In this document: positions 57,284 to 64,000 of the stretch, in pieces
Position numbering within the stretch: the first letter of the stretch is position 1
How the letters are laid out: each line of letters starts with the position of its first letter
Assembly: GCF_012955605.1 (NCBI RefSeq)
Contig: NZ_CP052135.1
Coordinates: 362,001-426,000 of the forward strand
Source: Bacillus fonticola
Lineage (GTDB): Bacteria > Bacillota > Bacilli > Bacillales > JC228
Direction: 5' to 3'
Length of the DNA stretch: 64,000 nucleotides
Notes under the pieces: model-generated
Told to the model about the DNA's origin: nothing
What the model saw: the letters and a program-made list of their open reading frames with translations, nothing else
Databases searched by the model: none
Made by a program: the position numbers and the translations under genes

Positions 57284-57919
57284 GTGAATTTGAGTGCACT
57301 TTTTAGCTATTTTCTACTAGGTATTTCGCTAGCCGCTCCTGTGGGGCCGGTGAATGCAGCCCAATTGGACAAGGGAGTCAAATTCGGCTTTCTTCACGCA
57401 TGGTTGTTTGGCATTGGCGCCTTTCTTGCTGATGTTCTGTATATGTTTCTCGTGTATTTAGGGGTCGTGCACTTTTTGGAAACCCCGTTTATGAAAACTT
57501 TCCTTTGGTCTTTTGGTTGCTTTGTACTCGTTTATTCTGGGGTAGAAAACTTTCTGAAAGCAGGGGACGTTCAGATTAAAAAAAGCCGGAAAGCAGAATC
57601 GAAAACTAGGACTTTTCTGTCTGGGTTCTCCATATCGGTATCTAATCCACTTACCATTTTATTTTGGCTAGGTATTTACGGTTCAGTGCTGGCGAAAACA
57701 GCATCATCCTTTGGTTTTGAGCAGCTATTGATTTATAGTGCAGCGATATGTATCGGAATACTGGCATGGGATTTTACAATGTCTATCATTTCAAGTAGTG
57801 CACGGAAGTACTTAAACTCAAGAGCGCTCTCTTTTATTTCTATTATTTCCTCTTTGTTTATGATTGGATTTGGAATTTACTTTGGGATTGAAGCTGCTAA
57901 ATTAATTTTCACCCCTTAG
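57284..57919 (+). CDS. LysE/RhtB-family amino-acid exporter
   Basis: This 211-residue protein has six membrane helices and the family motif FLLGISLAAPVGPVNAAQLD (residues about 7-26), followed by GFLHAWLFGIGAFLADVLYM. SGFSISVSNPLTILFWLGIY is the second repeat half with the conserved N-P. It exports amino acids or similar small molecules. I favour the GTG at 57284; an ATG at 57269 lies inside the hairpin and lacks a site. The terminator 57922-57949 follows. Confidence 0.85.
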   Translation: MNLSALFSYFLLGISLAAPVGPVNAAQLDKGVKFGFLHAWLFGIGAFLADVLYMFLVYLGVVHFLETPFMKTFLWSFGCFVLVYSGVENFLKAGDVQIKKSRKAESKTRTFLSGFSISVSNPLTILFWLGIYGSVLAKTASSFGFEQLLIYSAAICIGILAWDFTMSIISSSARKYLNSRALSFISIISSLFMIGFGIYFGIEAAKLIFTP

Positions 57920-57921
57920 AA

Positions 57922-57949
57922 AAGGAGTAGGGATTCGACCCTACTCCTT
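57922..57949. terminator. shared terminator of convergent genes, overlapping a stop codon
   Basis: AAGGAGTAGGG (57922-57932) and CCCTACTCCTT (57939-57949) form a perfect 11-bp stem with a 6-nt loop. The permease's TAG stop (57941-57943 on the minus strand) is inside the right arm, so its last codons form the stem. T-tracts are poor on both sides. Confidence 0.65.
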
Positions 57950-59278
57950 CTGTGTTGCCCCCTCTTCTTGGTGCTTCCACACCGAGCGCATTTTCAGTAT
58001 GACCAATCCAATCACTAAAATAAACGCTAAGCTCACAAAGAAGCCTGCTCTACTTGATGAATCGACTAATGTTCCACTAGCAGCGACGAGTAGCAAAACA
58101 ACTCCGAACCAACGCTTTCCTTGATCCCAGCCGGTCAGTTTTAATAACCGCCCCGAAGATAAAAGGATAAGCAACCAGTTGTACAGTAACATGAGACCCG
58201 CAGCAGTCGTGATATACCCATACACTTTTTCCGGCATCAACAACGATAAGACAATAGATATGATGACACCAACCGTCGTCAAACCTAGTGAAGGGAGAGC
58301 AATTTTGTCCTTCCACTTTTTAGAAAAAAAAGACGGTGCATCTCCCTCCTCCGCTAACGTGACTAAAATATTTGTCGTGGCAAATAAAGAGGCGACCATA
58401 GTTGAAAATCCGGCAATAATCATGGCCCCTGTAAACACATGGGGGAAGAAAGGAAGATCAAAGCCTCCTAAAGCAGTGATAAACGGACTTTCCTTCTGGT
58501 TGAAGGTATCCCAAGAGACTAATACCAAAGCCAATCCTAGTGAAGCCACGTAAATAACACCGAGCAAAAGAAGCATAATCTTACCCGATTTCGGTGCATC
58601 TTCTTTGTTTTTTAACTGCATCGACATGAGTCCCATAATTTCAATTCCACCGAAAGCGTAAAAAGCAAAGATGAGAGCGGACCAAAGTCCAGTCGCTCCT
58701 TCCGGGAAAAACTCACCGATACTAGTTGGAATTTGGGGATCAGCAGGTTTATTCAATACTCCAGACAGAGCAATAATGGCAATGATAATAAACATAAGAA
58801 TGGCCGCCACTTTAATCACAGCAAATAAATCCTCTAACTTCTCAAAACCTTTTGTTCCAATCATCATAACTAGGATACCGAGAATCGCGTAAATAGAGGC
58901 AAACACCCACAACGGTGTGTTTTGAAACCAAAATCGCGAGAAAATGGACAAAGCGGTCAGTTGGCTACCGACGATAAGCATTTCTGATAACCAGTACACC
59001 CATCCACTCCCAAAGCCTACTGATCTTCCAAATGCCTGCTTTGCATAAGTTCGAAAAGAGCCTTTCTCGGGGTGATCAGCTGTCATTTTAGCTAATGAAT
59101 TAAACACAATATAATTTCCGATTGCTGCTAAAGTGAAAGCAATGATAACAGAAGGCCCAGTCATTTTAATAGCAATACTAGAACCAAGAAAATAACCAGT
59201 CCCAATAATACAACCGACCCCAATTAATGATAATTGCCACCATTGTAAATTACCTTCTGATTGGTCTCCCTTTTGCAC
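57941..59278 (-). CDS. APC-family amino-acid permease
   Basis: This 445-residue protein has 12 membrane helices. Helix 1 LSLIGVGCIIGTGYFLGSS carries the G-x-G-x-I-G-x-G substrate motif, then GSFRTYAKQAFGRSVGFGSG and GGIEIMGLMSMQLKNKEDAP. It is near the AAT/GABA-permease branch. The start is a GTG with AAGGAAGGGG upstream. It follows the S9 peptidase by 77 bp on the same strand and could take up or return amino acids from that peptide-handling unit. Confidence 0.88.
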   Translation of the reverse strand: MQKGDQSEGNLQWWQLSLIGVGCIIGTGYFLGSSIAIKMTGPSVIIAFTLAAIGNYIVFNSLAKMTADHPEKGSFRTYAKQAFGRSVGFGSGWVYWLSEMLIVGSQLTALSIFSRFWFQNTPLWVFASIYAILGILVMMIGTKGFEKLEDLFAVIKVAAILMFIIIAIIALSGVLNKPADPQIPTSIGEFFPEGATGLWSALIFAFYAFGGIEIMGLMSMQLKNKEDAPKSGKIMLLLLGVIYVASLGLALVLVSWDTFNQKESPFITALGGFDLPFFPHVFTGAMIIAGFSTMVASLFATTNILVTLAEEGDAPSFFSKKWKDKIALPSLGLTTVGVIISIVLSLLMPEKVYGYITTAAGLMLLYNWLLILLSSGRLLKLTGWDQGKRWFGVVLLLVAASGTLVDSSSRAGFFVSLAFILVIGLVILKMRSVWKHQEEGATQKE

Positions 59279-59355
59279 GATACTAAACCCCTTCCTTGCA
59301 CAGTGGTCTTATTATGAGATGTGCGCTGGGGGTTTATGTATAATCAACTCAACGT

Positions 59356-61143
59356 TCACGGCTTCGCTATAAATTCATCAAGAAAATTTGCTACTCCGCT
59401 GTAAGCCGTGATGTTGTTTTGTAATTTTACAAAGAAATGGCCCTCGTCTTCAAAGCGGATATATTGAACTGGATGGTTTCTAGCTTGTAATTCGTGAACG
59501 ATTTGTTCGGTTTCTTCTATAGGCACACGTGGATCATTGGCGCCGTGAAGAACCATTAATGGACAAGTGATTTGGTCTGTACGGTGAAGTGGATCAATTT
59601 TATCAAAAAAATCACCGTCGCTTTCGATGCTGCCGTACTCCGCCTCTCGTAGCTTCCGTCGCCATACACTAGTATTTTGTAAGAAGGTTTTAAAGCTCGA
59701 TATGCCGACAATATCGATTGCCGCTGCCCAGAGATCGGGATAGTGTGTAATCGCTGCAAGGACGACAAAGCCACCATAGCTTCGACCCATAATTGCGATT
59801 TGATCTGGATCCGCTTGACCGCTAGTTTTCAGCCACTCGACCAAATAAGTTAGATCTTTGACGGAATCCATCCGTTTCCGTACATCGTCTAGGTGTGTAT
59901 AGGTTTTGCCGTATCCGGTACTTCCGCGAACATTCGGCGTGCAAACGGCATAGCCACGATTGAGAAAATACTGCAGAAATGGATTGTATACTGATCGTAT
60001 TTGGCTTTCGGGGCCCCCGTGAACAAAGACAACGACAGGGAGTTTGCCCGTTACGTGTTTTGGTTTGTAATAAAATGCGGGTACCTCTAACCCGTCAAAG
60101 GATGTAAATTTGATCAGCTCTGGTTCGATAAGGTGATCGTCTACTGCAGGTGATTGTGATACGTACGTCACCCGGTGCGCCTGTTTTGTTTCTAGGTTCA
60201 GTTCCCATATGTCAGAGGGATGAGTGGCACCATTTAAAACGTAGGCCAATCGGATATCATCGGGTGAAAAGGTAAGTTCGGTAGTAACTCCGCTCGGCAT
60301 GTCCCAAGTATCTAACGAGCCAGTTTCAAGATCGTGCAACACTCCTTTAGAAATGCCACCTTCATTCACCGAGTAGGCTAGGTGGCTCTTACCGTGGTTC
60401 ATCGTTAATTCTTCAATATCCCAATCGCGTGCATCTACGTAAGTGATGTTGTGGGTGGAGAGATCCAGCAAAGCGAGTCCACTGTATTCACGGTCTTTGT
60501 TCGTGAGCAAATAAAGCGCGTCCCCAGACTCAGTAAAATAAGGAGTATGGAAATGTGCTTCGCCGTCATGAGTTGTTAGCCAGACAACGTCCCCAGATTG
60601 AAGATGTAGTAATCCGAGGTCATTGTCGAGGTTGGAATTCGTCTTCTGAATTAAGAGCTTCGTCCCGTCTGGAGCCCATTTGACAACACCATATATCCCG
60701 TCCTCAGTAAATACTTGGCGAATTTCGCGTGTCTCTACATTTTGAATGTAAAGATCAAAGAAAGCAGGGTGGCGACGGTTGCTAGACCAAGCAATCCACT
60801 TTCCATCCGGTGAGCTACCGCCGTAATGATGGATATGATCCAATGAGTCGGTTAATGGAGTCAACCCCCCGTCATCACCTAGTAAAAAGAGCTGCTGACG
60901 TTCGTTTACTCCAACATCCATACCGATAATTTTTTGAGATGTTTGGCCGATGTAGTCAACAAATATAATTCGCTCCTCAGTAAAGGAGGTTTGCGAAGGC
61001 CACTCGTTTCCCTTCTGAAGTTCCCAAACTTGGGGGAGACCTGTGTAATCAGTTAGAAAGCTAAGACTCCCTTCATTTGGATGGTACGCTGGGTTTTTAG
61101 CGGTACGAACGTGTAAAAAGGGTTTTATATCAATCGTCTGCAT
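59356..61143 (-). CDS. S9-family prolyl oligopeptidase-like peptidase
   Basis: This 595-residue enzyme has an N-terminal beta-propeller (residues about 15-330) and an alpha/beta-hydrolase domain. VVFVHGGPESQ is the oxyanion loop, GRSYGG has nucleophile S455, D537 is in GANDPRV and H569 in DEGHFF. The triad is complete. I chose the ATG at 61143, 9 nt after AAGGAG; the 20-codon extension to 61203 overlaps the upstream gene. It shares family and layout with the enzyme at 1393-3189 but is clearly diverged. Confidence 0.9.
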   Translation of the reverse strand: MQTIDIKPFLHVRTAKNPAYHPNEGSLSFLTDYTGLPQVWELQKGNEWPSQTSFTEERIIFVDYIGQTSQKIIGMDVGVNERQQLFLLGDDGGLTPLTDSLDHIHHYGGSSPDGKWIAWSSNRRHPAFFDLYIQNVETREIRQVFTEDGIYGVVKWAPDGTKLLIQKTNSNLDNDLGLLHLQSGDVVWLTTHDGEAHFHTPYFTESGDALYLLTNKDREYSGLALLDLSTHNITYVDARDWDIEELTMNHGKSHLAYSVNEGGISKGVLHDLETGSLDTWDMPSGVTTELTFSPDDIRLAYVLNGATHPSDIWELNLETKQAHRVTYVSQSPAVDDHLIEPELIKFTSFDGLEVPAFYYKPKHVTGKLPVVVFVHGGPESQIRSVYNPFLQYFLNRGYAVCTPNVRGSTGYGKTYTHLDDVRKRMDSVKDLTYLVEWLKTSGQADPDQIAIMGRSYGGFVVLAAITHYPDLWAAAIDIVGISSFKTFLQNTSVWRRKLREAEYGSIESDGDFFDKIDPLHRTDQITCPLMVLHGANDPRVPIEETEQIVHELQARNHPVQYIRFEDEGHFFVKLQNNITAYSGVANFLDEFIAKP

Positions 61144-61169
61144 TCCATATCTCTCCTTTACGTTGTAGG

Positions 61170-62291
61170 TTAGTGCATCATGCCTTTCGCATCTACTTTC
61201 CATTCAGCAATGATCTTTCCATGTTGGTGCACTAGGTAACGATCAAATTGATTTGCGACCGTGCATGCATGGTTGGGAATAATTTGCACTTTGTCATTGA
61301 GACGTAAGGACGTAACTTCTTTCCAAGGTGACACGCCATGCTCCTCGGACAGTCTTTCAATCAGGAGTTCAGGGTGACCGATGATATGTCCAAAACCTTG
61401 AACTGTTTCATTTCCATGAGCCCCTTTGTCTAAACAGAGCGCTTTGCTACCCGTATCGAATACAATTCTTTTTCCATGATATACCCCTACGACAGATGCA
61501 AGAACACTCAGCGCGCAACGATCTAGGTTTGTAACGCCGAGCCCAGCTTGAATGGCATCAAAAAAGACCGCATTTCCTGGGCGAATTTCGTTGATGCCTT
61601 CCACTTTTCCGGCTGTTTGATAAGTTGGAGTGGAACCGACGCTTCGAACGGGGATCGGGATGCCAATCCGCTCACATGCAAAGGCACTCTCTGCAACGGC
61701 TTGCCCCTCATACAAGCCAATTTTTTCAACTTCCTCTAACGACCGTGCTGCGTAGGAATGCCCCGCATGTGTAAAGATACCGTCAAGCTTTAGAGCTGGG
61801 AAACCTTGTATCGCTTTTGCTAGTTCGAGAACTTCTTTTCCGGGTTCGACTCCACACCGGTGTAATCCAGAGTTCACCTTCATCCAAACTTTTAGCGTGA
61901 AAGGTTCGTGTTCGAAGCATTCTTGCAAATAACGGAGCTGTTCTATGCTATCAACAGCCACCTTTAAGTCGACAGGCCTCTTTACTAGTGCGGCGACACG
62001 CTGGATCTTCACTTTGCTAGAGATGGGGTAGGCGATGAGGATATTGCGGATTCCTGCAGCCGCCATGACTTCTGCTTCAGCTACTTTAGCGGTTGTAATG
62101 CCGATAGCACCTAACTCTAGCTGCATTTTGGCAATGTTGATAGACTTGTGAGTTTTTACATGTGGACGTAATTGGAGCCCATGTTCCTTGGCGAAAACAG
62201 CCATTTCTTGTACGTTTTCCGTTAATTTATCGATGTCTAGTAATAAAGAGGGCGTATCCAAATCTTGAATCGAATTCCCGATCTTTGTCAT
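61170..62291 (-). CDS. PLP-dependent D-threonine aldolase/D-serine dehydratase-like enzyme
   Basis: This 373-residue protein has the alanine-racemase-like TIM barrel (LDTPSLLLDIDKLTENVQEM, then LQLRPHVKTHKSINIAKMQL with PLP lysine K46). A C-terminal beta domain has NDKVQIIPNHACTVANQFDR, the H-x-C metal-site segment of D-threonine aldolases. It would cleave D-3-hydroxy-amino acids or dehydrate D-serine. The ATG follows AAAGGAGG. It is 26 bp before the S9 peptidase, so D-amino-acid peptide use is a plausible shared role. Confidence 0.87.
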   Translation of the reverse strand: MTKIGNSIQDLDTPSLLLDIDKLTENVQEMAVFAKEHGLQLRPHVKTHKSINIAKMQLELGAIGITTAKVAEAEVMAAAGIRNILIAYPISSKVKIQRVAALVKRPVDLKVAVDSIEQLRYLQECFEHEPFTLKVWMKVNSGLHRCGVEPGKEVLELAKAIQGFPALKLDGIFTHAGHSYAARSLEEVEKIGLYEGQAVAESAFACERIGIPIPVRSVGSTPTYQTAGKVEGINEIRPGNAVFFDAIQAGLGVTNLDRCALSVLASVVGVYHGKRIVFDTGSKALCLDKGAHGNETVQGFGHIIGHPELLIERLSEEHGVSPWKEVTSLRLNDKVQIIPNHACTVANQFDRYLVHQHGKIIAEWKVDAKGMMH

Positions 62292-62501
62292 AGATTGACC
62301 TCCTTTACGATAAGTCCATTACTAAATAGTTCGATGCACTAAACAGATTTCCTTTAGTTTTTTTGCAGGTAAAAGCAGCTGTATAAATAGTGCTGTGGTG
62401 TGTGTCGTCATAGGTTCCATAGACGATATGACGTTTGCTATGTTTCTAGAGTATTTGTCACAAGTCATGCTCATGCTATTCATTGAACTGTTCATTCTAT
62501 C

Positions 62502-62544
62502 TTGACAATAGGCAAGGTTGTCGGCGATAATGATTATCAGTATC
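62502..62544 (+). promoter_or_regulatory. Fur box and promoter of the siderophore-binding gene
   Basis: TTGACA at 62502-62507 and GATAAT at 62526-62531 make the promoter (18-bp spacer). GATAATGATTATCAGTATC (62526-62544) matches the 19-bp Fur consensus at 18 positions and covers the -10. The rest of the 62292-62603 gap shows an inverted repeat CGTCATA/TATGACG near 62408-62436 and no gene. Confidence 0.9.
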
Positions 62545-62603
62545 GCGGGGTCATCAATTGCTTTATCACGAGTACATAATTTATCTAGAAAGAAGGCGAC
62601 ATC

Positions 62604-63566
62604 ATGAAGAGATCATTACTTCTATTCATCTCTTTGTTTGTAGTCATGGTAGTGCTAGCGGCGTGCCAAGGTGGGACAAACAGTGACGGAGAGGTAACGG
62701 AGTCCGATAACGAAGGAAATACAGAAGAAACCACAAAAGTAGTAGAGGATGCGATGGGAGAGACAGAAATCCCTGTCAATCCAAAGCGCATCGTATCACA
62801 GTACTACTTAGGTCATTTGCTAACGTTAGGCATTACTCCAGTAGGCACGTTGCAATCGGAATTGGATTCTCCTTTCCTTCAAGACAAAATTGAAGGAATC
62901 GATAGTATAGGAACAGGTACTGTATCCATTGAAACAGTCATTGCCCTCGAGCCAGATTTGATTATCGCAGCGGATCCTGAATCCTATGAGCAACTATCTA
63001 AAATTGCTCCAACCGTTTATATTGAGTACGGGAAAAATAATGCAATCGAAGAACTAGCCATGCTAGGTGAAATACTCGGCAAAGAGGAAGAAGCAGCACA
63101 GTGGACTGCTCAGTTTGAAGAAAAAGCAGCAAATGCAAAAGAACAATTGGCAGGAGTAGTTGCAGAAGGTGAAACCGTTACAGTGTTCGAAATTTGGGCC
63201 AACAACCTGTACGTATACGGAAACAAATGGGGGCGCGGCGGTTACAACTTATACAACGTCTTGGACTTCACACCACCAGATTTTGTGAAGGAGAACTTAA
63301 TCGACAATCAACCGTATGCTGAAATCTCATTAGAAACGTTACCGGAAATTGCGGGCGATCACATTTTCCTATCGGTGTACGAGGCTGACGGTGGCGATCA
63401 ACGCGCCGAAGAAATTAAGCAAACAAACATTTGGAAATCGCTAGAGGCTGTGCAAAACAATCAAGTATACGAAGTAAACTTGGATGACTTTTTTAACTTC
63501 GATCCAATTTCGTTAGATAAGCAACTCGATATTCAAGTGGACTTGATGTTGTCGCAAAATCAATAA
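62604..63566 (+). CDS. iron-siderophore ABC transporter substrate-binding lipoprotein
   Basis: This 320-residue class III binding protein has lipobox LAACQG near residue 20, an acidic linker (SDGEVTESDNEGNTEETTK), and two lobes joined by a long helix. IVSQYYLGHLLTLGITPVGT and ETVIALEPDLIIAADPESYE are typical of FhuD/YfiY-type proteins. The Fur box shows iron control. Permease and ATPase genes are absent, so it must share a transporter encoded elsewhere. The ATG follows AAAGAAGG. A terminator is 7 bp past the stop. Confidence 0.92.
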   Translation: MKRSLLLFISLFVVMVVLAACQGGTNSDGEVTESDNEGNTEETTKVVEDAMGETEIPVNPKRIVSQYYLGHLLTLGITPVGTLQSELDSPFLQDKIEGIDSIGTGTVSIETVIALEPDLIIAADPESYEQLSKIAPTVYIEYGKNNAIEELAMLGEILGKEEEAAQWTAQFEEKAANAKEQLAGVVAEGETVTVFEIWANNLYVYGNKWGRGGYNLYNVLDFTPPDFVKENLIDNQPYAEISLETLPEIAGDHIFLSVYEADGGDQRAEEIKQTNIWKSLEAVQNNQVYEVNLDDFFNFDPISLDKQLDIQVDLMLSQNQ

Positions 63567-63572
63567 AGGTAG

Positions 63573-63614
63573 AAGCGCTGAACTTTGCATAGAGCAGAGT
63601 TCAGCGCTTTTTTG
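63573..63614 (+). terminator. terminator of the siderophore-binding gene
   Basis: AAGCGCTGAACT and AGTTCAGCGCTT form a perfect 12-bp stem with a 13-nt loop, followed by TTTTTG. Confidence 0.9.
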
Positions 63615-63643
63615 TAGTCCATACGTATTTAGTAATAACCATA

Positions 63644-63690
63644 ACGAAAAAAACCGAACTTTATGCTTTATAAAGTTCGGTTCTTTTTTT
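63644..63690. terminator. bidirectional terminator overlapping the MurE-like stop
   Basis: ACCGAACTTTA (63653-63663) and TAAAGTTCGGT (63671-63681) form a perfect 11-bp stem, with A7 and T7 outside. The minus-strand gene's TAA lies at the inner end of the stem, so its last codons (ELYKA) are part of the hairpin. Confidence 0.85.
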
Positions 63691-64000
63691 ATCCAGTTGT
63701 AAAAATTCAATGGTTTCTCTATCCGAGGTAGCAGGGAGATGGAAATTTTGTTTGTAGTGTTCTGGTCCTTTTCCGGAAATAAATACCCAGTCCCCGTCTT
63801 CGACTACTCCCCACACGTATTGAATGGCAAGGGTACGATCCATAATAACCGTTCCGTTGCTGCCTCCGAAGGTCTTCTGTAGGTCGTGTAGCTGGTGTTC
63901 CATTTCTTCTAGAGGAACACCGTTTGTATCATCAAGAGTCAAAATGAATTGGTGGCTCGCGTGGGAAGAGATCTTGATCATTTCTTGTCTCTTTGATGGA
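63661..64000 (-). CDS. MurE-like Mur-ligase C-terminal domain (5' part outside window)
   Basis: The minus frame is open to the window edge (PSKRQEM before the first ATG), so this is the end of a longer gene. About 113 residues are seen. DRTLAIQYVWGVVEDGDWVF, SGKGPEHY and SDRETIEFL match the ligase C-terminal domain of MurE (D-R-x-x-A-I; G-K-G-H-E-x-Y; x-D-R-E). The P in place of H in the G-K-G-H motif and the K-Q-N-F-H-L-P insertion are unusual and suggest a MurE paralogue rather than the core enzyme. Confidence 0.7.
   Translation of the reverse strand, partial: PSKRQEMIKISSHASHQFILTLDDTNGVPLEEMEHQLHDLQKTFGGSNGTVIMDRTLAIQYVWGVVEDGDWVFISGKGPEHYKQNFHLPATSDRETIEFLQLDKKRTELYKA

Overview
The window looks like a chromosomal segment of a low-to-moderate-GC Firmicute of the family Bacillaceae. 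The evidence is the gene set: an aa3-type quinol oxidase, a SinI-type anti-repressor, YwbE, a CatR-DoxX-CatE module, S-box (SAM-I) riboswitches, CcpA cre sites and a Bacillus-type Fur box. It also rests on strong AGGAGG-type ribosome binding sites, frequent GTG/TTG starts and U-tract terminators. I cannot name the species. Nothing points to a prophage, plasmid, integrative element, rRNA or tRNA cluster. The segment is metabolic core plus accessory genes, interrupted by several families of intergenic repeats.

Layout. 0-6 kb: the end of an M20 peptidase, a TIMP/NTR-like lipidless exported protein, an S9 peptidase, a beta-hydroxyacid dehydrogenase, a Mug-type DNA glycosylase and a DehI-like protein. 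6-10 kb: the minus-strand quinol oxidase operon qoxABCD. 10-15 kb: a two-gene unit of a roughly 1025-residue GNAT-fusion protein and a small amidohydrolase, then a CBS-domain protein. 15-23 kb: a D,D-carboxypeptidase, an APH-like kinase, TrhO, an amidohydrolase, an ABC exporter and a Uma2-family protein. 23-29 kb: a very large hybrid histidine kinase with its OmpR-type regulator, a SinI-like protein and several small or broken genes. 29-35 kb: the tripartite tricarboxylate transporter tctCBA with its own CitA/CitB-type two-component system and a cre site. 35-39 kb: a MerR regulator with an acyl-CoA synthetase and an acyl-CoA dehydrogenase.

39-46 kb is a sulfur block. Two complete tandem SAM-I riboswitches lead into metNIQ and an M20 amidohydrolase. 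After them come an SfnG-type dimethylsulfone monooxygenase and its FMN reductase, behind an unassigned structured leader. 46-48 kb holds the quinone/catechol-responsive catR, catD and catE, with matching operator motifs in both promoters. 48-54 kb: two SAM methyltransferases, msrA, a MntA/HepT toxin-antitoxin pair whose HepT has lost its catalytic histidine, ywbE, a dimethylargininase-type enzyme and a methionine gamma-lyase-type enzyme behind a cre site. 54-57 kb is repeat-rich: an inverted pair of GC-rich elements, a GntR regulator behind a perfect 16-bp inverted repeat, and a 20 x 20-bp tandem array with 100-bp higher-order structure. 57-64 kb: a LysE exporter with a hairpin over its start region, an amino-acid permease/S9 peptidase/D-threonine-aldolase-like unit, a Fur-regulated siderophore-binding lipoprotein and the end of a MurE-like ligase.

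The most distinctive non-gene signal is a dispersed imperfect palindrome with arms like GGAACTGGTACCACCCG and CGGGGCGTACCAGTTCC. It occurs about a dozen times, as full, half or decayed copies, always in intergenic DNA and nearly always in the same orientation.
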